From DASYQV01 sp036005125 (GTDB taxonomy: Bacteria > Acidobacteriota > Vicinamibacteria > Vicinamibacterales > UBA2999), in contig DASYQV010000292.1 of assembly GCA_036005125.1 (NCBI GenBank), forward strand, positions 1 through 33,856: a stretch of DNA of 33,856 nucleotides, written 5' to 3'. Under the pieces are notes generated by a model. That model saw only the letters and a program-made list of their open reading frames with translations. It made no database searches and had not been told where the DNA came from. Made by a program: the position numbers and the translations under genes. How positions within the stretch are numbered: the stretch's first letter is position 1; each line of letters starts with the position of its first letter. This document shows positions 7,898 to 14,923 of the stretch, piece after piece.

Positions 7898-7910
7898 TCT
7901 TGATTATCAC

Positions 7911-7956
7911 GCAGGGGCAGCAGGCAGCGGGCAGCGGGCAGCGGGCAGCAGGCAGG
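7911..7956. repeat. Heptamer array (GGCAGCG type), left flank of cassette 1
   Basis: Roughly six units of GGCAGCG/GGCAGCA on the plus strand. It abuts the TAA stop of the four-helix-bundle gene at 7957 and is inverted relative to the array at 8424-8531 on the other side of that gene. Confidence 0.85.
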
Positions 7957-8394
7957 TTAAACCAAAGACTTTGACAGGCCGGTAATCAGCTTGCCGACTT
8001 CGGAAGCACTGTTGATGACGGCCTCGAGGCCTGACTGGTTCAGAAACCCAAGGCGAACCGCAAGCAGCGCCTGCGTCTCGAGCTCCCGCACCGAGCCGTG
8101 CGCAATCGAGAGACGATGGCGAAACTCGGGATCGGTCCCTCGACTTTGTCCTTCTGCGATGTTCGACGGTATCGACACGGCCGCCCGCCGCATCTGCGCC
8201 GTGAGGCCGTACCGCTCTTCGATCGGGAAATCCCGGGTCACGCGGTATGTTGTCTCGGCAAGGTCCATCGCTTTCTGCCACGCTATGAGATCGCTAGGCG
8301 CGCGAAGCGCGCCAAAAGATGCTGGTCTAACCAGCCGAGGGCTCTGCCCGGGATATCAAGGGGCGGAGCCCCTTGGCTGGTTCTTGATTGCCAT
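7957..8394 (-). pseudogene. Four-helix-bundle (S23-type) protein gene, interrupted
   Basis: Near-copy of the intact gene at 14453-14809. The start ATGGCAATCAAGAAC (MAIKN) is at 8394, but after five codons an 87-nt insert replaces six bases (TATCGC in the intact copy), bringing an early stop; the gene then resumes at GATCTCATAGCGTGG. The rest, 103 residues from MDLAETTYR to GLSKSLV, differs from the intact copy at about 13 positions and remains open from ATG 8268, so a shortened protein lacking the first helix start is conceivable. The family (four helix bundle, 23S rRNA intervening-sequence protein) consists of small basic, RNA-associated proteins; function unknown. The net gain is 81 bp. The gene lies between inverted heptamer arrays and ends in TAA at the array edge. 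Confidence 0.85.
8294..8380 (+). mobile_element. Small hairpin element, copy A (in four-helix gene)
   Basis: About 87 bp inserted near the 5' end of the four-helix-bundle gene. In plus orientation it starts CTAGGCGCGCGAAGCGCGCC (7-bp hairpin arms GGCGCGC/GCGCGCC) and ends with a long inverted repeat: left arm AACCAGCCGAGGGCTCTGC, GGATATCAA near the loop, and right arm GCGGAGCCCCTTGGCTGGTT. It aligns almost end to end with 11701-11619 read on the minus strand. No ORF of note, so it would have to be moved in trans. Precise ends are ambiguous because about six host bases are missing. Confidence 0.8.
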
Positions 8395-8423
8395 CACAGC
8401 CTCCGCCAATGATGGCGCGTTCC

Positions 8424-9378
<955 letters not shown>

Positions 9379-9432
9379 AGAATTGTCGAAGCCCTCTCAC
9401 TACGGCGCGTGATGGCGTTATGAGAACGAGTC

Positions 9433-10116
9433 GTGGAGCGTGATTCCCCGAACATCGCGCGGGCGCTGGCGGAGTTGTGCCACCGGAGCCATGCCCGCGG
9501 CTGGGCGCTCGGCACGAGCGGCAACTTCAGCGCCGTGATTTCCCGCCGCCCGTTCCGACTGGCCATCACCGCGAGCGCCTGCAACAAACGCGCATTGTCT
9601 CCGGCCGACATCGTCACAGTCAATGAGCGAGGCGAACTCGTCGGACGACGACCGATTCGGGCCGCCCGGGCGTCCGAACGGCGGCCGTCCGCGGAAACAC
9701 TGCTCCATCTCGCTATCGCGCGCGAGCGGGGCGCCGGCGCGGTTGTGCACACGCACTCGGTGTGGAGCACGATGATGTCCGATCTCCACGCATCGGCCGG
9801 CGGTCTCGGCATCGGCGGATACGAAATGCTCAAGGGCCTTCAGGGTGTCACCTCGCACCAGCATCGCGAATGGATTCCAATCCTCGAGAACGACCAGGAC
9901 ATGGCGCGCCTCGCTCGCGGCGTCCGTGACATCCTGGCGCAGCATGAAGACGCGCATGCGGTGCTGCTCCGGCGGCACGGACTCTACACCTGGGGCGATA
10001 CCCTCGGCGACGCGGAACGACACCTGGAGATTCTGGAATTTCTGTTCGAAACGCTCGGCAGGACCCGTACGGTTGCCGACACGACACCCGATGGAGGTAT
10101 GCAATGGCGCTCGTGA
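9433..10116 (+). CDS. mtnB: Methylthioribulose-1-phosphate dehydratase
   Basis: Class II aldolase-fold, zinc-dependent enzyme that dehydrates 5-methylthioribulose-1-phosphate to 2,3-diketo-5-methylthiopentyl-1-phosphate in methionine salvage. GWALGTSGNFSAV near residues 24-35 and VVHTHSVWS (zinc ligands H106 and H108) are the family hallmarks; HEDAHAVLLRRHGLYTWG near residues 172-190 supplies the third zinc histidine. 227 aa from the GTG at 9433, within the family norm. It overlaps mtnD by 13 nt, and mtnC follows, which fixes the pathway. The genes for the earlier steps (mtnA, mtnK or mtnN) are not in this window. Confidence 0.9.
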   Translation: MERDSPNIARALAELCHRSHARGWALGTSGNFSAVISRRPFRLAITASACNKRALSPADIVTVNERGELVGRRPIRAARASERRPSAETLLHLAIARERGAGAVVHTHSVWSTMMSDLHASAGGLGIGGYEMLKGLQGVTSHQHREWIPILENDQDMARLARGVRDILAQHEDAHAVLLRRHGLYTWGDTLGDAERHLEILEFLFETLGRTRTVADTTPDGGMQWRS

Positions 10117-10673
10117 AGATCCCGGCGGACGGACGGATCATCGAGGATGCTGGGGCCGTGCGGCAATATCTGGCAGGCCACGGCATCGACTACGAACGCG
10201 TCGAGCAGCCGGAGCGCGCGGCCGACGTTTCGTCGGACGCCCTGCTGAACATGTACGCCGAAAAGATCGACGAACTGAAAGGCACGGGCGGCTACACGAC
10301 GGCCGACGTCATTGACGTCAAGCCCGAGACGCCGGGACTCGATGCGATGCTCGCCCGCTTCAACTCGGAGCACTGGCACGACGAGGACGAGGTCCGTTTG
10401 ATTGTCGAGGGCCGCGGCCTGTTTCACATCCATCCGGAGCACGAGCCGGTGTTCGTGATTGAAGTCCAGCCCGGGGATCTCATTCGCGTGCCGAAGGGCA
10501 CCCATCACTGGTTCGACCTGTGTGGTGAACGCCGGATCCGGGCGATCCGCTTGTTCCAGAATCAATCCGGCTGGACACCCCACTACACGAAGAGCGGCGT
10601 GGACCGGCAGTTCCAGCCCGTGTGCTTCGGGCCGTGGGATATCCCATACACGCAATCAATCGCGCAGGCGTGA
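10104..10673 (+). CDS. mtnD: Acireductone dioxygenase
   Basis: Cupin enzyme that oxidises 1,2-dihydroxy-3-keto-5-methylthiopentene; with iron it yields the methionine precursor 2-keto-4-methylthiobutyrate. The metal ligands H90, H92, E96 and H134 are seen in EHWHDEDEVR and GTHHWFDL, with the same spacings as the Klebsiella enzyme. The 189-aa length is normal for the ARD family. A strong Shine-Dalgarno (GGAGG, 6 nt before the ATG) lies inside the end of mtnB. The stop overlaps the GTG of mtnC by 4 nt (GTGA). Confidence 0.96.
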   Translation: MALVKIPADGRIIEDAGAVRQYLAGHGIDYERVEQPERAADVSSDALLNMYAEKIDELKGTGGYTTADVIDVKPETPGLDAMLARFNSEHWHDEDEVRLIVEGRGLFHIHPEHEPVFVIEVQPGDLIRVPKGTHHWFDLCGERRIRAIRLFQNQSGWTPHYTKSGVDRQFQPVCFGPWDIPYTQSIAQA

Positions 10674-11416
10674 CAGCTTCGCTTCGCGAGCGCGGCATCC
10701 AGGCCGTGCTGCTGGACATCGAGGGAACCACAACGCCGATCGCCTTCGTGTACGAGGTCCTCTTCCCGTTTGCGCGGAAGGCGTTGCGTTCGTACCTTCG
10801 CGACCATCTCGACGCCCCCGACCTCCGGGAGCCGCTGCGCCAGCTTCATGAAGACTGGACGCACGACCTGGAGCACGGCGCACCTCCCCCGCCGTGGCCG
10901 GACGCCCCTCCCGATCAGCGGGTCGACTCGGTTGCCGCGTACGTCGAATGGCTGATGGATCGCGATCGCAAGGCGTCCGGGCTCAAGGCGCTCCAGGGCC
11001 TTATCTGGGCCGACGGATATCACGATGGAATTCTGCACGGAGACGTGTTTCAGGACGTGCCGGCGGCGTTCGCCCGCTGGTCGGCCGCGGGGATCCGCCT
11101 CGCGATCTTCTCGTCGGGCAGCGTGCTCGCTCAGCAAATGCTGTTTCGCACGACCACCTCTGGCGATTTGACACGTTGGATCACTGCGTACTTCGATACG
11201 AGCGTCGGCCCGAAGGCCTCAGCGGACAGCTATCGCCGCATCGCGACCGCCCTGCGCTGCCCGCCCGAGCAGATCCTGTTCGTCTCGGACACGGCGACGG
11301 AGCTCACTGCCGCACGCGCGGCTGGATGTCCGGTGTTGATGTGCAGACGACCTGGTAATCGCGACGTCCCCCAGGCGGACTTTGAAACGATCGACGATTT
11401 CGGCGAAGTGCGATAG
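10670..11416 (+). CDS. mtnC: Enolase-phosphatase E1
   Basis: HAD-superfamily enzyme that enolises and dephosphorylates 2,3-diketo-5-methylthiopentyl-1-phosphate to acireductone, the substrate of MtnD. The nucleophile motif LLDIEGTTTP (D16, acid E18), FSSGSV (motif II) and FVSDTATEL (motif IV) are all present. I chose the GTG at 10670, which overlaps the mtnD stop (GTGA) and gives 248 aa; the open frame reaches 10622 but would overlap mtnD by 52 nt. The 3' end is followed within 8 nt by a GGAAAGT heptamer array, with no intrinsic terminator seen. Confidence 0.94.
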   Translation: MTASLRERGIQAVLLDIEGTTTPIAFVYEVLFPFARKALRSYLRDHLDAPDLREPLRQLHEDWTHDLEHGAPPPPWPDAPPDQRVDSVAAYVEWLMDRDRKASGLKALQGLIWADGYHDGILHGDVFQDVPAAFARWSAAGIRLAIFSSGSVLAQQMLFRTTTSGDLTRWITAYFDTSVGPKASADSYRRIATALRCPPEQILFVSDTATELTAARAAGCPVLMCRRPGNRDVPQADFETIDDFGEVR

Positions 11417-11424
11417 CCAGTGAA

Positions 11425-11463
11425 CTGGAAAGTGGAAAGTGGAAAGTGGAAAGTAAAAAGTAA
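11425..11463. repeat. Heptamer array (GGAAAGT), left flank of cassette 3
   Basis: Five units of GGAAAGT, the last one degenerate (AAAAAGT), just after mtnC. Its inverse complement (ACTTTCC) is at 12085-12122 on the other side of the interrupted four-helix-bundle gene. Confidence 0.88.
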
Positions 11464-11477
11464 GTTGTCAATCAGAA

Positions 11478-11992
11478 CTAGCTCTTTGGCCGTTTCTTGA
11501 TGCGGGTCGTATTCTCACGCGCCGTCTTGACCGATTGGGCGAAGATCCGCGCCAATTGGCGCGATTCGTCGAGCAGCGCTGGATCGTCCTTGATCCGTGC
11601 GTCGCGCAGGAACTCCAACCAGTCACGGGCTCCGCCCTTGATATCCCAGCGGAGCCCGCGACTGGTTGCCAGTGTCTCTTTGGCGCGCTTCGCGCGCCTA
11701 GGACCGCTATGCGGATCCGGCGCAACGGGTACAAAACTCGGATTCCAAGCCGCATAGCGGTCCAATCGACACATTCGTCGGCTTCCTCCCAGACGATTCC
11801 GAGCTTCGCTTCGAATTCGGCGCGCGAGCGTCCCTTGCGCGCCGCGCGGTAGTTCGAGCGCACTGAACTCGCGGCGCGCCGCAGTTGGCAACCAGCTTCA
11901 TTGGCCTCCGACGTTCGTGGCAGTCGCCGGCAGAACTTCAGCACGGCGAGTGAAAAGCGGCGAGTGCGTTCAATCAGGTCGTGCGGCGGCAT
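11478..11992 (-). pseudogene. Four-helix-bundle protein gene (second subfamily), interrupted
   Basis: A second subfamily of four-helix-bundle/S23-like protein. The first part, MPPHDLIERTRRFSLAVLKF to EEADECVDW, reads from ATG 11992; the frame is then broken and resumes as LEFLRDARIKDDPALLDESR to IKKRPKS, ending at TAG 11478. The 143-bp block at 11619-11761 lies exactly between W and L: deleting it leaves 372 bp, a clean 124-codon gene (123 aa), the usual size of the family. Conserved features are RRAASSVRSNYRAAR and FEAKLGIVWEEADE. A longer frame opens upstream at 12055, but its extra residues do not match the family. The gene lies between inverted GGAAAGT arrays. Function of intact members: unknown, small RNA-associated proteins. 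Confidence 0.88.
11619..11761 (-). mobile_element. Small hairpin element, copy B, with extra TGTAC hairpin
   Basis: 143-bp insert with three structures in a row, read on the minus strand. First, arms GGACCGCTATGCGG/CCGCATAGCGGTCC (14 bp, perfect, sharing two host bases) around a loop containing TTTTGTACCCGTTG. Second, CTAGGCGCGCGAAGCGCGCC, identical to copy A. Third, an inverted repeat with arms AACCAGTCGCGGGCTCCGC and GCGGAGCCCGTGACTGGTT around GGGATATCAAG. The second and third parts are homologous to copy A (8294-8380); the first is homologous to the hairpins at 26919-26980 and 28054-28112. It carries no protein gene. Removal restores the host reading frame. Confidence 0.85.
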
Positions 11993-12084
11993 ACCGCACA
12001 AAGCTGCACGGTGAGTGCCGTTCGAGCCCGAGAAGGGTTCCTCGGAATTCAGCACAGCTCGCCTCGTCGGCGTGCAGTTTTTTC

Positions 12085-12122
12085 ACTTACTTTCCACTTT
12101 CCACTTTCCACTTTTTACTTTA
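12085..12122. repeat. Heptamer array (ACTTTCC), right flank of cassette 3
   Basis: About five units of ACTTTCC, the last degenerate (ACTTTTT), inverted relative to the array at 11425-11463. It ends 6 nt beyond the stop of the thiolase gene. Confidence 0.88.
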
Positions 12123-12128
12123 CCTACC

Positions 12129-13307
12129 TCAGACTGTCTCGACCAGCGCGGCAATGCCCTGACCGCCTCCGATGCACGCGGCGGCAACGCCCCGCCGGGC
12201 GCCGCGACGACGCAGCTCCAGTGAGAGGGTGAGCAGGAGCCGCGTCCCGCTCGCCCCGAGCGGGTGGCCGAGCGCAATGGCCCCGCCGTTCACGTTCACC
12301 TTCTCGCGGTCCAGGCCAAGCTCCTTTTCCACCGAGAGATATTGCCCGGCAAACGCCTCGTTGACCTCGAACAGATCGATGTCGGAGAGCGACAGCTTCG
12401 CGCGGTCGAGCGTTTTGCGAATCGCCGGCGCAGGGCCCATCCCCATGATGCTCGGATCGACGCCCACTGTTGCCCAGTTCACGAGTCGGCCGATCGGCTT
12501 CAGGCCGCGAGCCTTGACCGCCTCGCCCGACGCCAGGATGAGAGCCGCCCCGCCGTCGACGATTCCGCTCGCGTTGCCGGCCGTGACGGTGCCGTCCTTC
12601 GAGAACGCCGCTGGCAGCTTCGCGAGACCCTCGAGTGTCGTGTCAGGCCGCATATGATCGTCGCGGTCGACAACCGTTACGCCCTTCCGGGTCTTGATCT
12701 CGACGGGGGTCACCTCCTCGACCAGCCTGCCGTTCTTCCACGCCGCATCCGCGCGCTGCTGGCTGCGCATGGCGTAGCAATCCTGTTCGTGGCGCGAGAT
12801 GCCGTACTTGGCGGCGCACTTCTCCGCCGTCTGCGCCATGAACAGCCCGCACATCGTGTCGAGCAGCCCCTCGTAGAGGGAGTCCTCGAGCTTGCCCTGC
12901 CCGAACTTCAGTCCCGCGCGCAGCCCGCGTATCACATGGGGCGCCTGGCTCATGCTCTCGATGCCGCCGGTGAGCACAATGCCCGCCTCGTCAAGCTGAA
13001 TCTGCTGGGCGCCGCTGATCGCCGCCTGGAGTCCCGAGCCGCACAGCCGGTTGACCGTCAGTGCCGGCACCTCGATCGGTACGCCCGCCTTCAGCGCGAC
13101 GTGGCGCGCGCCGTAGATCGCATCGGCACTCGTCTGCAGGACGTTGCCGATCACCGCGTGGTCGACCCATTCCGGCTTCACGCCCGTTCGCTCGAGCGCC
13201 GCGCGCGACGCGATGGCGCCAAGCTCGATTGCCGACACGTCCTTGAGCGCCCCGACGTACTCCGTCATGGGCGTCCGTGCACCACCGAGAATGAACACGT
13301 CTGTCAT
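12129..13307 (-). CDS. Acetyl-CoA acetyltransferase (thiolase)
   Basis: Joins or splits acetyl-CoA units (acetoacetyl-CoA formation or 3-ketoacyl-CoA thiolysis). The acyl-accepting cysteine is C89 in NRLCGSGLQA; the catalytic H348 is in GHPLGASG and C378 in CIGGGQG. NVNGGAIALG and VNEAFAGQ are also seen. 392 aa, full length. It overlaps the preceding IPMDH-like gene by 4 nt (ATGA), so they form a coupled pair. The 3' end is 6 nt from an inverted heptamer array. It shares only general thiolase similarity with the second thiolase at 18231-19436, so it is not a recent duplicate. Confidence 0.95.
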   Translation of the reverse strand: MTDVFILGGARTPMTEYVGALKDVSAIELGAIASRAALERTGVKPEWVDHAVIGNVLQTSADAIYGARHVALKAGVPIEVPALTVNRLCGSGLQAAISGAQQIQLDEAGIVLTGGIESMSQAPHVIRGLRAGLKFGQGKLEDSLYEGLLDTMCGLFMAQTAEKCAAKYGISRHEQDCYAMRSQQRADAAWKNGRLVEEVTPVEIKTRKGVTVVDRDDHMRPDTTLEGLAKLPAAFSKDGTVTAGNASGIVDGGAALILASGEAVKARGLKPIGRLVNWATVGVDPSIMGMGPAPAIRKTLDRAKLSLSDIDLFEVNEAFAGQYLSVEKELGLDREKVNVNGGAIALGHPLGASGTRLLLTLSLELRRRGARRGVAAACIGGGQGIAALVETV

Positions 13308-14341
13308 GTCAATTGATCCAGTCGTCTGAGAATCGCGTCGCCGGCCTGCGTCGTGCCGAGCGACCCGCCGATATCCTGTGTCACCTCGCCGGCCTGTACA
13401 GCGCGCTCCACCGCCCGCTCGACACGCGCGGCGTCCTCCGCGCGCCCGAGCGTCTCGAGCATCAATGCCGCTGAAAGTATCGCGCCGATCGGGTTCGCGA
13501 TGTTTTTCCCTGCCAGTGGCGGCGCCGAGCCGTGCACCGGCTCGAACATCGAGGTGCGTCCCGGATGAAGGTTACCCGAAGCCGCCATTCCAAGGCCACC
13601 CTGAAGCGCACCGCCGATGTCCGTGATGATGTCGCCGAAGAGATTGTTGGTCACGATGACCTGGAACTGACCGGGATTCTGGACCAGGAACATCGCGAGC
13701 GCGTCGATGTACATGTGTGTGGCCTGCACGGCCGGATACTGTGGTTTCAGCTCTCCGAACACGCGCTGCCACAGAGCGTGCCCCTGGGCCATGGCGTTGC
13801 TCTTGTCCGCCATGCACAACCGCGTCAGGCCGTTGGCCGCCGCGAACTCGAAGGCATGGCGGACGATCCGGTGAACGCCCTTGTAAGTGTTCACTTCCTC
13901 CTGCACCGCGACCTCGTCCGGGGTGTTCGGCTTGAAGCGTCCGCCGATGCCGACATAGACGCCTTCCGTGTTCTCGCGGAACACCACGAAGTTCACGTCC
14001 GCGCGCGTGCGGTTCTTCAACGGGCAGAGCCGATCGTCGAGCAGACGGACCGGACGATAGTTCACGTACAGGTCGAGCTCGAAGCGCGTGCCGAGGAGGA
14101 TATCGCGCGCATGCTGGTTGCCCGGCACGCGCGGGTCCCCGAGCGCGCCAACGAAGATGGCGTCGAATTGCCGCAGCGTGTCGTAGCCGTCTGCCGGGAT
14201 CGTGATGCCGGTCTGCAGGTAGTGGTCGGCGCTCCAAGGCAGATGCTCGAACTCGAGCCCGCCGATCACGTTCAGGATTTTGACCGCTTCCGCGACGACT
14301 TCCTTGCCGATGCCGTCGCCGGCAATCACCGCTATCCGCAT
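13304..14341 (-). CDS. Isocitrate/isopropylmalate/tartrate-type dehydrogenase
   Basis: NAD(P)-dependent beta-decarboxylating dehydrogenase of the LeuB/Icd/tartrate dehydrogenase family (345 aa). IAVIAGDGIGKEVVAEAV is the N-terminus of the family, FRENTEGVYVGIGG is the substrate-binding region, CMADKSNAMAQGH and IVTNNLFGDIITDIGG hold the metal/cofactor residues, and EPVHGSAPPLAGKNIANP is the C-terminal signature. Which malate-type acid is the substrate is not clear; an isopropylmalate role would need leuA/C/D, which are absent. The frame runs on upstream to 14428, but that part translates a heptamer array; MRIAVIAGDG at 14341 is the start. Unusually, the array abuts the ATG, with no Shine-Dalgarno visible. 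Coupled (4-nt overlap) to the thiolase. Confidence 0.88.
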   Translation of the reverse strand: MRIAVIAGDGIGKEVVAEAVKILNVIGGLEFEHLPWSADHYLQTGITIPADGYDTLRQFDAIFVGALGDPRVPGNQHARDILLGTRFELDLYVNYRPVRLLDDRLCPLKNRTRADVNFVVFRENTEGVYVGIGGRFKPNTPDEVAVQEEVNTYKGVHRIVRHAFEFAAANGLTRLCMADKSNAMAQGHALWQRVFGELKPQYPAVQATHMYIDALAMFLVQNPGQFQVIVTNNLFGDIITDIGGALQGGLGMAASGNLHPGRTSMFEPVHGSAPPLAGKNIANPIGAILSAALMLETLGRAEDAARVERAVERAVQAGEVTQDIGGSLGTTQAGDAILRRLDQLT

Positions 14342-14343
14342 AC

Positions 14344-14403
14344 AGCAGGCAGCTGGCAGCGGGCAGCGAGCAGCAGGCAGCTGGCAGCCGGCAGGCAGCG
14401 GGC
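14344..14403. repeat. Heptamer array (GGCAGCA/GGCAGCG), left flank of cassette 2
   Basis: About eight imperfect units on the plus strand, between the IPMDH-like start and the four-helix-bundle gene. Inverted relative to the array at 14822-14870. Confidence 0.85.
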
Positions 14404-14452
14404 ACCGTACCGAGCTGGCACGCAGCAAGCATTCGATTCAGCAGAGAGTCTG

Positions 14453-14809
14453 ATGGCCATTAAGAATTATCGCGATCTCATTGCGTGGCAGAAATCAATG
14501 GACCTCGCAGAAACAACGTACCGCCTGACGCAGGATTTCCCCGCAGAAGAGCGGTACGGCCTCACCGCGCAGATGCGCCGTGCCGCAGTGTCGATCCCGT
14601 CGAACATTGCCGACGGGCAAGGTCGGGGAACAGATCCCGAGTTTCACCACCGGCTGTCGATTGCGCACGGTTCGGTGCGAGAGCTCGAGACGCAGGCGCT
14701 TGTTGCACGTCGACTTGGTTTTCTAAACGAGTCAGGGCTGGAAGCCTTGACGAACGGCGCTTCGGAAGTTGGCAAGCTGATTACAGGGTTATCAAAATCT
14801 TTGGCATAG
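14453..14809 (+). CDS. Four-helix-bundle (S23/23S-IVS family) protein, intact
   Basis: 118-aa helical protein of the four helix bundle / 23S rRNA-intervening-sequence family (TIGR02436-like). Starts MAIKNYRDLIAWQKSMDL, the usual family opening; the conserved core QMRRAAVSIPSNIADG is followed by FHHRLSIAHGSVRELE and a C-terminal helix ending GKLITGLSKSLA. Members bind RNA or associate with rRNA insertions and, as Avd, with diversity-generating retroelements; none of those contexts (rRNA, reverse transcriptase) is visible here. The gene stands alone between inverted heptamer arrays. The interrupted gene at 7957-8394 differs at about 13 of 103 compared residues. No strong Shine-Dalgarno: GAGAGTCTG lies before the ATG. 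Confidence 0.85.
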   Translation: MAIKNYRDLIAWQKSMDLAETTYRLTQDFPAEERYGLTAQMRRAAVSIPSNIADGQGRGTDPEFHHRLSIAHGSVRELETQALVARRLGFLNESGLEALTNGASEVGKLITGLSKSLA

Positions 14810-14821
14810 AGCAACTGACAA

Positions 14822-14870
14822 CTGCCTGTCGGCTGTGTGCTGCTGGCTGCCTACTGCCTGCTGCCGGCTA
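14822..14870. repeat. Degenerate heptamer array, right flank of cassette 2
   Basis: About six CTGCCTG/CTGGCTG/CTGCCTA-like units on the plus strand, running into the terminator hairpin. Inverted relative to the array at 14344-14403. Confidence 0.8.
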
Positions 14871-14909
14871 AAAAAAGAGCGGGCCAAGCCCCCTCTTTTT
14901 TTAGCAGGC
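14868..14909. terminator. Bidirectional intrinsic terminator
   Basis: Stem GCTAAAAAAAGAG with inner GGG, paired with CCC then CTCTTTTTTTAGC, around a short CAAG loop. The A-tract on one side and T-tract on the other fit termination of both the plus-strand four-helix gene and the minus-strand TonB receptor, which converge here. Confidence 0.85.
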
Positions 14910-14923
14910 ACGCGAGGCTTTGT

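Noticed and set aside
10672..10700. Another copy of the CGCTTCGCG hairpin module
   Set aside because: The hairpin is short, lies in the coding start of mtnC and lacks the other parts of the element.
14342..14428. N-terminal extension of the IPMDH-like protein
   Set aside because: It translates the heptamer array; the family begins at MRIAVIAGDG (14341).
14453..14809. Avd of a diversity-generating retroelement
   Set aside because: No reverse transcriptase, template or variable repeat is found in the window; the protein resembles solitary S23-type members.
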